Shown piece by piece: positions 1-7,093 of a DNA stretch of 38,860 nucleotides; within the stretch, counting starts at the first letter, position 1; every line of letters starts with the position of its first letter. Below the pieces are notes generated by a model, which searched no databases, had not been told where the DNA came from, and saw only the letters and a program-made list of their open reading frames with translations. Source of the stretch: Streptomyces albipurpureus (GTDB lineage Bacteria; Actinomycetota; Actinomycetes; Streptomycetales; Streptomycetaceae); the NCBI RefSeq assembly GCF_023701525.1, contig NZ_JAMQAW010000002.1, positions 132,542 to 171,401 on the forward strand, written 5' to 3'. Both the position numbers and the translations under genes were made by a program.

Positions 1-240
1 AACGGCCCCACCGTCAGCGCCCTCATCGGCACCACCGTCAGCGCCACCGTCGGCACCCTCAACGGCCCCACCGTCGGCACCCTCAACAGCGCCACCATCG
101 GCACCACCGTCGGCACCCTCAACGGCCCCACCGTCAGCACCACCGTCGGCACCCTCAACAGCGCCACCGTCAGCACCACCATCGGCACCCTCAACGGCCC
201 CACCGTCAGCGCCCTCATCAGCGCCACCGTCAGCACCGCC
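1..240 (-). repeat. Tandem repeats coding an acidic Gly/Ala/Asp/Glu tail
   Basis: On the plus strand, blocks such as ACCGTCGGCACCCTCAACG recur with small variations. Read on the minus strand in the protease frame they give GADGGA / GAVEGADGGA units with no hydrophobic residues. The period is a multiple of three, so unit number can vary without shifting frame. The array continues past the left edge. Confidence 0.85.
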
Positions 241-1380
241 GGAGTCAGCGCCCGTACCCGCACCGTCGCCGATCTGAGCGCCGACCGCGGCCAGTGCCGC
301 CGTCACCGGCTGAAAGAAGGTTTCTCCACCGCTGGTGCAGTTGCCACTACCGCCCGAGGTGAGGCCGATGGCTGCACCGCCACGAGTGAACAGCGAGCCA
401 CCGCTGTCCCCGGGTTCGGCACACACATTGGTCTGGATCAGACCGGTGACGGTACCTTCCGGATAGTTCACCGTGGCATCGAGACCGGTGACCTCTCCCT
501 CTCTCAGACCGGTGGTGCTCCCCATCCGGGCCACACCCTGCCCCACCGTGGCATCCGCGGCGCTGGTGATCGCCAGGGTGTTTCCGTCGCCGACGTCAAC
601 ACTGCTCGGAGCTTGGGCGGCCGGGTCGTCATAGGCCACCAACGCGAAGTCGCCGTCGCCGGGGAAGACCGTCTCGCGCACGGTGCCGATCGGAGCGCCG
701 CCCTGGGTCTCGGACCAGCTGTTCGAGGCCGCGGTGCAGTGGCCGGCGGTCAGAAAGCCGGGGGCTCCGTCCTGGGTGGTCACATTGAAGCCGAGCGAGC
801 AGCGCGCTCCACCGCCGAAGATGGCATCGCCTCCTTCGAGGAAGAGCTTGAACTCCCCCGCCGACTTCTTGATCCGGGCCACACCGGGGCCGAGATCCCT
901 TACGGAGGCTTCCAGTCTGTCCCAGCGTTCGCCCTTGACCGTGCGGTCGGCCATCACCAGGACCTGGTTGGTCCGGGGATCCATGGCCCAGGAAGTGCCA
1001 GGGATCGTGGCCTCGCGCACCAGGGTGCGCCGGGCGTCCAGGAGGGTGCTCGCGCTGTTGCGCACATTGCGGACCACCGCTCCGGCCTGGGTGACCCGCT
1101 CCTTGGCCTTCGCGTCCTCACCTGCCACGTTGACGACGAGCTGCTGCGTTTCGGAGTCGTAGTACGCGCCGCCGTAGGCATCGCCGAGGGTGCCGTCGAG
1201 CTGCTGGAGGAGCTTGGCGGCAGCGGCCGCGCTCATGGTCTTGGGGGCGGCCGGGGTGCCGGCGTCGGGGCCCTTCTGGGAAGCGTATGCCTGGGGCAGG
1301 AGAATGGCCGCGGCCGTGATGCCAATGGCTGCCGCTCCCGCCAGAGCGACCTTCCGCTTGGGTATGCGCCTGTGACTCAA
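1..1380 (-). CDS. Streptogrisin-type secreted serine protease (S1 family), C-terminus cut by window edge
   Basis: A TTG start at 1380 follows an AGGAGG-like site by seven bases; the frame stays open for 460 codons to the left edge. Residues 1-33 form a signal peptide (RIPKRK, hydrophobic core, AYA-S). Residues about 40-180 match the pro-region of alpha-lytic/streptogrisin proteases. The mature domain starts near GGDAIFGGGARCSLGF (about 183), with catalytic His214 (TAGHC), Asp244 (GDGDFALV) and Ser326 (GDSGGS). The family autoprocesses its pro-region and acts as an extracellular endopeptidase. After the catalytic domain (about residue 370) comes a long Gly-Ala-Asp-Glu repeat tail that runs off the edge. 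Relatives often end in a linker plus substrate-binding module, so a further domain may lie outside the window. Family assignment is secure; substrate is unknown. Confidence 0.93.
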   Translation of the reverse strand, partial: MSHRRIPKRKVALAGAAAIGITAAAILLPQAYASQKGPDAGTPAAPKTMSAAAAAKLLQQLDGTLGDAYGGAYYDSETQQLVVNVAGEDAKAKERVTQAGAVVRNVRNSASTLLDARRTLVREATIPGTSWAMDPRTNQVLVMADRTVKGERWDRLEASVRDLGPGVARIKKSAGEFKLFLEGGDAIFGGGARCSLGFNVTTQDGAPGFLTAGHCTAASNSWSETQGGAPIGTVRETVFPGDGDFALVAYDDPAAQAPSSVDVGDGNTLAITSAADATVGQGVARMGSTTGLREGEVTGLDATVNYPEGTVTGLIQTNVCAEPGDSGGSLFTRGGAAIGLTSGGSGNCTSGGETFFQPVTAALAAVGAQIGDGAGTGADSGGADGGADEGADGGAVEGADGGADGGAVEGADGGADGGAVEGADGGADGGAVEGADGGAVEGADGGADGGADEGADGGAV

Positions 1381-1614
1381 CTCGCCGCCTCCTGTGGGGG
1401 TTACGGGGCCCGGTCCGGCTGTGCACCGGAGGGCCGTCCGCCACTTGATACGGATGAGTCGCGTGTTGTGCTCAATACGACGGCGACTGTCTCTCACCGA
1501 GAGTTCGTCACGGCGGTGTGCCCGGTTCGGTACCGAGTGGGGAGCGCCCGGGGAATCCGCGGCTGAGCTGGGCTGCGAGCGGTCTCCATCCACCTGCCGA
1601 ACCGCCGAAATCCG

Positions 1615-2100
1615 TCAGTACGGTAGTTCGGTGCCACACCGTCCGCAGTAGCGCGCGCCGAGGTCGTCCGATGGGCGGTCACAGGAGGGGCAGATCCGAC
1701 TGAGCAGACAGGCGGGCTCGCCGCCCTCGGCGGCGCCCGCACCCGCGCCACCTGGCGTCAGACCCGGTCGACGGCGGTGGGCGGTGACATAGACCAGCCC
1801 CCCATCGCCCGCGAGAAGCGCCCGCTCAGTCCCCTGGGGAAGCCAGGCCACACTGCCCGGCTCCAATGGCTCGCGCTGCCCGGCGGTCTCCACCTCACCG
1901 CTCCCGCTGAGCACACAGAGCAGCACATCGAGGTCCGGTTCGCTCTGCCCGCGCACCCGTTCGCCCGCGGCGAGCCGCACGATGTTCGCGTCCAGTTGCC
2001 GTGCCACCGCGTCCAGCCGCCATAGCTCGCCGCGGTCCGCCGGCGCGGCGCCCACCTCGGCCAGTCGGGCGAGGACTCCAAACGTGGGGGACTGCGCCAT
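1615..2100 (-). CDS. Cupin-domain protein with C-terminal zinc ribbon
   Basis: The ATG at 2100 is preceded by AAGGAG four bases upstream, so the longer open frame to 2157 is not used. The 161-residue protein begins MAQSPTFG. A cupin-like segment at about 25-110 includes LAAGERVRGQSEPDLDVLLCVLSGSG and GSVAWLPQGTERAL. A zinc ribbon closes the protein (CPSCDRP, then CGRCGTELPY). The middle is Gly/Ala rich. The small beta-barrel probably binds a ligand; none can be named, and the ribbon suggests a nucleic-acid or protein contact. It is transcribed divergently from the deacetylase gene with 85 bases between starts. No signal peptide, so cytoplasmic. Family level is fairly secure, function unknown. 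Confidence 0.75.
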   Translation of the reverse strand: MAQSPTFGVLARLAEVGAAPADRGELWRLDAVARQLDANIVRLAAGERVRGQSEPDLDVLLCVLSGSGEVETAGQREPLEPGSVAWLPQGTERALLAGDGGLVYVTAHRRRPGLTPGGAGAGAAEGGEPACLLSRICPSCDRPSDDLGARYCGRCGTELPY

Positions 2101-2150
2101 GTCGCTCCTTGGGGGAACTGAGGACGGACTCCAGCGTAGGGATCGTAACC

Positions 2151-2185
2151 TCGACACAGAAGCGACATATCGGCATATTTAAGCA
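2151..2185 (+). promoter_or_regulatory. Possible promoter for a leaderless deacetylase transcript
   Basis: TCGACA at 2151-2156 and CATATT at 2174-2179 are separated by exactly 17 bases. The GTG start at 2186 lies six bases after the -10-like element, where transcription would begin. No ribosome binding site precedes this GTG, which fits a leaderless mRNA. Inferred only. Confidence 0.4.
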
Positions 2186-3076
2186 GTGGTCATATATTTT
2201 CTTGCGGTGATCACTTCCATCCAGAGGCTTTTCGCCCTGAGCGCCCTGAGCGCCCTACTCGTTTCCTGTGGTGGTGAGCGGGAGGGCACCGGCAAGCCCT
2301 CACCCGGCGCGGAAGCCAGCTCGAAGGCCGGCAGGACCGGCGCCGCTGCCGCCGCTCCCCAGTTGACCCGGCCGCGCTCCGGTCTGACCCCGGTCTTTGA
2401 GCGCGCGGCCACCTCCCCCGGGGCCGCGAAGACGGTGGCGCTCACCTTCGACGCCGATATGACCGCCGATCAGGGAGAGCGGGCCACCCGTGGCGAGCGC
2501 TTCGACAACCCCGAGCTCATCAGCACACTGCGACGGCTGAAGGTCCCCTCCACGGTCTTTATGACCGGCCGCTGGGCCGAGCAGTATCCGAAGCAGGCCA
2601 AGGCCATCGGCACCGATCCGCTCTTCGAGATCGCCAACCACTCGTACAGTCACTACTCCTTCACCTCCCGCTGCTACGGGTTGCCCACCATCGCCGAGCG
2701 CGATATGCGGGCTGATGTGGAGCGGGCGTTCGATGCGTTTCGCAAGGCGGGTGCGCGCCAAGTGGTGCCGTACTTCCGCTTCCCGGGAGGCTGCTACAAC
2801 AACGAGGCTCTGCGCGCCCTTGCCCCCGCGAAGGTGACGGCGATCCAGTGGGACGTCGTCAGCGGGGACGCCTTCGCGACGGACGCGGACGCGGTCGCCG
2901 AGCAGGTGCTGGCCGGGGTGCGGCCGGGTTCAGTGGTGGTGATGCACTGCACCCGCAGCGCCGCCCCCGTCACCGAGCAGGCGATCCGCACCATCGTGCC
3001 CGAGCTCAGGGAACGCGGCTACCGCATGGTCAAGGTCTCCGACCTCGTGCGGAAGGAGGAAGGAGGCAGTCGATGA
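2186..3076 (+). CDS. Lipoprotein polysaccharide deacetylase (NodB / carbohydrate esterase 4 family)
   Basis: A 296-residue protein with an N-terminal lipoprotein signal (hydrophobic stretch, then LVSC lipobox) and a low-complexity linker. The deacetylase domain runs from about 85. Motif 1 is TFDADMT in place of the usual TFDDG, motif 2 is NHSYSH (metal histidines), followed by RFPGGCYN, QWDVVSGDAF and VVVMHC. Such enzymes remove N-acetyl groups from peptidoglycan or chitin-like polymers using a divalent metal outside the membrane; the polymer here is not evident. GTG at 2186 is taken as start; an in-frame GTG at 2207 also keeps the signal peptide, and neither has a clear ribosome site. The protein is transcribed away from the cupin gene. 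Confidence 0.85.
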   Translation: MVIYFLAVITSIQRLFALSALSALLVSCGGEREGTGKPSPGAEASSKAGRTGAAAAAPQLTRPRSGLTPVFERAATSPGAAKTVALTFDADMTADQGERATRGERFDNPELISTLRRLKVPSTVFMTGRWAEQYPKQAKAIGTDPLFEIANHSYSHYSFTSRCYGLPTIAERDMRADVERAFDAFRKAGARQVVPYFRFPGGCYNNEALRALAPAKVTAIQWDVVSGDAFATDADAVAEQVLAGVRPGSVVVMHCTRSAAPVTEQAIRTIVPELRERGYRMVKVSDLVRKEEGGSR

Positions 3077-3172
3077 AGTCCGTGAGACGCGGCGGCCGTT
3101 GAGGGCTCTCGCCGCCCCAGCCCGCGGGAGGCCCTCTGGTGGCAGGGCCGGACCATTGGAGATGATCATCCG

Positions 3173-4075
3173 ATGAACTTCACCAGTCGGCGTACCGTCC
3201 TGACCTCCGTAGCCGCCGCGGCGGCCAGCCTGCCCCTCCTCAACGACCTCGCCGGGAACGGCAGCACCGCCGCGGCCGCCACAACTGACTTCCCCTCGAA
3301 TTCCGCGCTCTACAGCAGCGGCCTCTACCAGGAAGGGGTCCACTGGACGCGCCGTTTCCGCAGCGGCACCCGGGCCGAACTCCTCGACAACGTGAGCGGC
3401 ACCAGCAGCGCGGTCCGCAGTACGGCGGTCATCGCCCCCCACGGTGGCGGCATCGAGGCGGGCACCAGTGAGCTGTGCCTCGCGATCGCCGGATACACAC
3501 TCGCCGGGTCCGGCACCACCCTCCCGGCCCCGGTGGCAGGGGTGCCGCAGCGGGACTACTGGATGTTCGAGGCACTGACCTCAGCCGCCGAACTGCATGT
3601 CACCTCGACCAAGTGTGACGACCCGGCCGCCCTGGCGATCTGCGACAACAATCTGTACGCCGTCTCCGTGCACGGTTACAGCCCGGCGACGGGTCCCACC
3701 CGGCAGATCCTCATCGGCGGCGCGGACCAGCGGCTGAAGCGAAACCTGAACGCGGCCTTCACGGCGAACGGCCTCACCACCGGGAACAGCAACCCCGACC
3801 TGGACGTCACGGTGACCGTGGCGGCTCCCAACACCCCGCTCAACGGGGACGACCCCGACAACATCGTCAACCGCACCCGCACCAGAGCCGGCGGACAGCT
3901 GGAGATATCCACCGAACTACGCAGGGCGATGTTCGGCAACTTCGACGGAGCGGCCAACCGCAGAACGACCGCCGGTGTGGGACCCGCCAACCAGGCCCAC
4001 TTCTGGAACGGGTTCGTCAACGCCGTGCGCGAGGCCATCGACCGGCATGAACTCGGCCTCGATTCCCCGGCGTAG
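3173..4075 (+). CDS. Poly-gamma-glutamate hydrolase-family protein, Tat-exported
   Basis: A 300-residue protein beginning MNFTSRRTVLTS, a twin-arginine type signal followed by an Ala-rich hydrophobic stretch and a cleavage region near TAAAA. The remainder resembles the phage-type poly-gamma-glutamate hydrolase family (PF05908/YoqZ): APHGGGIEAGTSEL holds the expected His/Glu zinc ligands, VSVHGYS a second histidine, and GGQLEISTELR a glutamate. Known members are zinc peptidases that cut gamma-glutamyl bonds. Here the target could be poly-gamma-glutamate or a wall peptide; the gene beside it encodes a deacetylase, so an envelope or extracellular-polymer role fits. It starts 96 bases after the deacetylase stop, possibly cotranscribed. 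Confidence 0.8.
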   Translation: MNFTSRRTVLTSVAAAAASLPLLNDLAGNGSTAAAATTDFPSNSALYSSGLYQEGVHWTRRFRSGTRAELLDNVSGTSSAVRSTAVIAPHGGGIEAGTSELCLAIAGYTLAGSGTTLPAPVAGVPQRDYWMFEALTSAAELHVTSTKCDDPAALAICDNNLYAVSVHGYSPATGPTRQILIGGADQRLKRNLNAAFTANGLTTGNSNPDLDVTVTVAAPNTPLNGDDPDNIVNRTRTRAGGQLEISTELRRAMFGNFDGAANRRTTAGVGPANQAHFWNGFVNAVREAIDRHELGLDSPA

Positions 4076-4201
4076 GGAGCGCCAGACACCCGATGCCCCT
4101 GCCTGGGGTCTGTCCGTCGGTCGCGGCAGCGGCCTGCCCGACCGGCTGGCCGGGACCGATCCTGCTCCGAGTGCGGGAGCTGATGTCGCACCCGGCCGGA
4201 C

Positions 4202-4214
4202 CTGACTCGGTCAG
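4202..4214. terminator. Weak hairpin between convergent genes
   Basis: CTGAC-TCG-GTCAG forms a short stem in the gap between the hydrolase gene (plus) and the small CxxC gene (minus). Five base pairs only, so a weak terminator candidate. Confidence 0.25.
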
Positions 4215-4227
4215 TTCGACCGGCGAA

Positions 4228-4431
4228 CTATCCGGAGCAGGCGGTTCGTTGGGCTTCCTGCCATGCGCAGACAGGGCAGAGCGTGCTGCCCTTGGTGGAC
4301 TCCGGGTACTCGGTCGGTTCACGGCAGAGCACACACTCGGCGAAGGGCGGCCCCGCGGGCCGCACCCGCTCGGGTCGATCCGGCGTGGCGCAGTACGGCT
4401 CATCCTGGGCCCCGGAGGGGAGCTGGTCCAT
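4228..4431 (-). CDS. Small CxxC (zinc-ribbon-like) hypothetical protein
   Basis: A 67-residue protein starting at the ATG at 4431. It carries two cysteine pairs, CVLC and CPVC, about 20 residues apart, the spacing of a four-cysteine zinc site. There is also a lone Cys near residue 14 and one at the end (TACSG). No strong ribosome binding site is visible. No membrane segment or signal. I do not recognise a named family; small CxxC proteins of this type are common and uncharacterised in Streptomyces. It lies convergent to the hydrolase gene, 152 bases away. Confidence 0.55.
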   Translation of the reverse strand: MDQLPSGAQDEPYCATPDRPERVRPAGPPFAECVLCREPTEYPESTKGSTLCPVCAWQEAQRTACSG

Positions 4432-4675
4432 GGGATGAGCCTACTGCGAGCGCTGAACGCCGGCTTGGGCGCGGGCGTTGAGTGCCCTCAGCTCTCTCGG
4501 CGCTCCCCGCCGGGCTCTGGAGGGCACTCCCCCCTTTCCCGGTGAAGTGCCGAACAGTGCTGAGTACGGACGGACCAGACCATCGGCCCCACGTCAGCTC
4601 CCTGGTCCCGTCCGCCCTGGCTATCCGTCAATTACCGGCCAGTTCTCCATCAGGTTTCCGGCTGGATCGGTCCGG

Positions 4676-4712
4676 GTCCGGCTGAGCCCGTCCTGGTCCG
4701 GCTGAGCCCGTC
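4676..4712. repeat. 17-base direct repeat, two copies
   Basis: GTCCGGCTGAGCCCGTC occurs at 4676-4692 and 4696-4712, a 20-base period. Each copy contains the self-complementary core GGCTGAGCC. Confidence 0.85.
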
Positions 4713-4720
4713 TTGACCTG

Positions 4721-4750
4721 TCTCGGTCTGTCTCGGTCTGTCTCGGTCTG
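4721..4750. repeat. Three perfect 10-base tandem copies
   Basis: TCTCGGTCTG occurs at 4721, 4731 and 4741 in perfect register, 20 bases beyond the permease stop codon. No partner inverted repeat is seen, so it does not look like an ordinary terminator. Confidence 0.9.
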
Positions 4751-4770
4751 TCGGATTTTGCCAGAGTCCG

Positions 4771-5469
4771 TCAGTTCTCCGTCGCCACATCCGTGCCCCG
4801 CAGCGGACCCATCGCGCAGGCCGCCGCCCCCGCCACTCCCGCGAACAACAGCGCACCGGCGAAGGCGAGCAGGGGAAGCCGCGGGTCGCCGGTCCGGGAG
4901 CCGGTGACCAGTACGGTCACGGCGTACTTCGCGGGCGATCCCGTGGTCACGAGCGCCAGCAGCGACCCCAGCGCGGTGAGGGCGAGCGACCATCCCCGGG
5001 AGTACAGCAGCGGCCGGGTGCAGAGCGCCGCCACGGCCGCACCGGTCAGGGCGCAGACCGCCGCGGCGAGCAGCCCGGCGAAGACGGCCTCGGGTATGGG
5101 CACCACGGTGTGGTTGTCCGCGCCCATCGCCTTGCTCACGAGGACGACCACCGTGGTGCCGAGGCACCCCAGCACTCCGGCGCCCATGAGCGCGGTGAGC
5201 AGCGGGGCCAACTGGACGCGTTGGGGGCTGGTGGCGGCTGAGGTGATGTCGCGGGCCGAGGTGGGTTCTTGGGTGACACAGACCCGGACCAGCCAGGCGG
5301 TGACGGGAAGGAGCGCGGCGGCGGAGTAGCCGAGCGCGTCGAGCACGGGGCGGCCCGGCTGGATGCCCACGGCGAGGATGATCCCGTACAGGAGGAACGG
5401 CGGCAGCCAGCGCTGGGAGCGCGCCAGTAGGGCGGTTTGATAGCCGAGCAGCGCGAAGAGCGCCTTCAT
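4771..5469 (-). CDS. ABC transporter permease-like membrane protein
   Basis: A 232-residue, very hydrophobic protein with about six membrane segments (for example LPPFLLYGIILAVGI, LAPLLTALMGAGVLGCL, AVFAGLLAAAVCALTGAAVA, LALTALGSLLALVTTG, LPLLAFAGALLFAGVAGAAAC). Its ATG overlaps the TGA of the upstream ATPase gene (ATGA at 5466-5469), the usual sign of translational coupling and a shared complex. Together they would form a transporter of the ABC-2 or lantibiotic-immunity style. Substrate cannot be read from sequence. The gene is last in the AIM24-ATPase-permease operon. Confidence 0.8.
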   Translation of the reverse strand: MKALFALLGYQTALLARSQRWLPPFLLYGIILAVGIQPGRPVLDALGYSAAALLPVTAWLVRVCVTQEPTSARDITSAATSPQRVQLAPLLTALMGAGVLGCLGTTVVVLVSKAMGADNHTVVPIPEAVFAGLLAAAVCALTGAAVAALCTRPLLYSRGWSLALTALGSLLALVTTGSPAKYAVTVLVTGSRTGDPRLPLLAFAGALLFAGVAGAAACAMGPLRGTDVATEN

Positions 5470-6338
5470 CGTTGGCTCACCTTCGTGGCCTCGCGATGTT
5501 CGACCTGACGGATGTGCCAGGGCGGCCTTGCTCCGAGCAGGGCTCTGAGCAGCGAGTCTGAGTAGGGGGCGGTGACGGTCAGCAGGATGTCGCCGTCCGG
5601 GCGTATCTCGTGCTCGGGGGTGCCGGGCAGGCCATCGGGTGGGAGGGCACCGGGCGGGCCCGTGACGATGATCTGTACCCGCGGTCCCGATCCGGCCCCG
5701 CTCAGTCGTGGGGCGTTGGGTGCGGCGGGCTCGGCGGGTATGAGCGTGCCGCCGCTCACCGAGTGGACCGAGTCGGCCGCGTCCGCCAGCCGGAGCGGAT
5801 CATGGTCGACGTAGACCGCCGTGGCGCCGGCGGCGACGCGCTCGGCGACCGCGCGGTCGAGTTCGGCACGGGCTGCCGCGTCGAGTCCCGTCCAGGCTTC
5901 GTCCAGGACGAGGAGTTCGGGCTCGGCCAGGAGCGCCTGGGCGACGGCGACCTTCTGGCTGGTGCCCTTGGAGAGCTCGGCGAGGGGGGTGAGGGAGTGT
6001 TCGCCGGCCCCGAAGCGCTCCAGCCACTCGTCGGCGCGGGCGCCTGCCGTACGACGGTCGAGGCCGTGGATGCGCCCGATGTGCCGGAGGTAGCCGACGG
6101 CGGTGAAGGGCAGTACGCCGGGGAAGCGTTCGGGGACGTACGCCGTGCGGGGTCGGCCGTCTATCCGGCCCTCGCTGGGTGCGTCGATGCCGGCGATCAG
6201 CCGGAGCAGGGTGGATTTGCCGGTGCCGTTGGTCCCGGAGATCCGGACCAGGGTGTGTGCGGGGAGTTCCAGATCCACTCCACGCAACACCCAGGGACCG
6301 CGCAGGCCATAGCGGCGGCCGACCGACTGGAGTTTCAG
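5466..6338 (-). CDS. ABC transporter ATP-binding protein, probable CTG start
   Basis: From CTG at 6338 the protein has 290 residues. The A-loop tyrosine is in GRRYG (about 10), Walker A is GTNGTGKST (35-43, Lys41), the signature is LSKGTSQKV (a variant of LSGGQ), Walker B is LLVLDEAW, and the H-loop is VYVDHD. The first usual start codon in frame is GTG at 6290, but starting there removes the first beta strand and the A-loop. The CTG lies one base after the AIM24 stop, with AAGGCGG upstream, which supports translational reinitiation. About 90 C-terminal residues follow the nucleotide-binding domain. The product energises the permease encoded downstream. ATPase identity is secure; the start codon is inferred. 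Confidence 0.88.
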   Translation of the reverse strand: MKLQSVGRRYGLRGPWVLRGVDLELPAHTLVRISGTNGTGKSTLLRLIAGIDAPSEGRIDGRPRTAYVPERFPGVLPFTAVGYLRHIGRIHGLDRRTAGARADEWLERFGAGEHSLTPLAELSKGTSQKVAVAQALLAEPELLVLDEAWTGLDAAARAELDRAVAERVAAGATAVYVDHDPLRLADAADSVHSVSGGTLIPAEPAAPNAPRLSGAGSGPRVQIIVTGPPGALPPDGLPGTPEHEIRPDGDILLTVTAPYSDSLLRALLGARPPWHIRQVEHREATKVSQR

Positions 6339-6339
6339 T

Positions 6340-7011
6340 TCAGGCCGCCTTCTGCGGGACCAGCTCGCTGGGCCTGACGATGACGAAGCCCTCGCCCTGG
6401 AGCATCAGCTGAACCGCTTCGCCGGAGCCGCCGCGGACCATCGAGCCGAAGGACTGGGAGCGGTTCAGTGAGGTGGTGAGGTGGGCGCTCCAGCCGACGA
6501 CCGCGTCGGTGTCGACGTAGACCGGCTGGTGGGCGGAGACCGGGATCACGATGGGGTTGCCCTCACAGATGATGGCGAGCTTGCCCTGACCGGTGAACAC
6601 GCTGTTGAAGAGTCCACCGCCGGCCGAGCCGACGCCCTTCACGGTCTTGATCTCGTAGGAGAGGGAGGCGTCGAAACACAGGACGTTGCGGCCGTTGATG
6701 GTGAGGGCGTCACCCGGCTCGATGTCGACGATGAAGCAGTTGGCCGCTTCATGGGCGAACCAGGCTTCGCCCTGACCGCGTACGGCCATCAACGGCAGCC
6801 CCTCACCGGTGACCGCTCGCTTCAACATGCCGCCTATGCCCTGGCTCTTCCGCTCGAACTGGAGATTGCCGCGGAAGGCGATCATCGAGCCTTGGCGGGC
6901 GTGCATCTCACCGTTGACGGCGTACTTGATGGACTTGGCGTTCTGCTGGGTCATTCCGGGAACGGTGGCCTGCTGAGCCATGTTCTCAGAGGCGAAGAGG
7001 TCGCTTTTCAT
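6340..7011 (-). CDS. AIM24 family protein
   Basis: A 223-residue protein starting MKSDLFASENMAQQ at the ATG at 7011, with GGGTGAGG nine bases upstream; the open frame continues to 7884 only as a chance extension. The body is the AIM24/TIGR00266 beta-rich fold: GEMHARQGSMIAFRG, MLKRAVTGEGLPLM, GQGEAWFAHEAANCF, NPIVIPVSAHQPVYVDTDAVVGWSA and LMLQGEGFVIVRPSE. The bacterial family has no agreed biochemical function; the yeast namesake affects mitochondrial inner-membrane architecture. No signal or membrane segment. It opens the operon leading into an ABC transporter, so a membrane-associated accessory role is plausible. The start is 82 bases from the divergent Pth2-like gene. Confidence 0.88.
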   Translation of the reverse strand: MKSDLFASENMAQQATVPGMTQQNAKSIKYAVNGEMHARQGSMIAFRGNLQFERKSQGIGGMLKRAVTGEGLPLMAVRGQGEAWFAHEAANCFIVDIEPGDALTINGRNVLCFDASLSYEIKTVKGVGSAGGGLFNSVFTGQGKLAIICEGNPIVIPVSAHQPVYVDTDAVVGWSAHLTTSLNRSQSFGSMVRGGSGEAVQLMLQGEGFVIVRPSELVPQKAA

Positions 7012-7093
7012 GGTGTGCATCCTCACCCGGAGTCCGCGATTCCGCCAAGGCGTTCCGCTGGCTGCCTCCCGTGTTACTGGCACACTGACGGGT

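Larger units (their letters stand above)
4432..4770. other. Intergenic region with direct repeats, no gene seen
   Basis: Between the CxxC gene start and the permease stop. No frame shows convincing coding bias or a ribosome site. Two repeat groups (next entries) occupy the side nearest the permease stop. Confidence 0.6.

Noticed and set aside
1..240. Repeat array resembling a CRISPR at first glance
   Set aside because: Units are directly adjacent without unique spacers and encode an in-frame protein tail of the protease.
3077..3172. GAGGGC...GCCCTC pair as a terminator after the deacetylase
   Set aside because: Only six pairs across a 27-base loop, so it is too weak to call.
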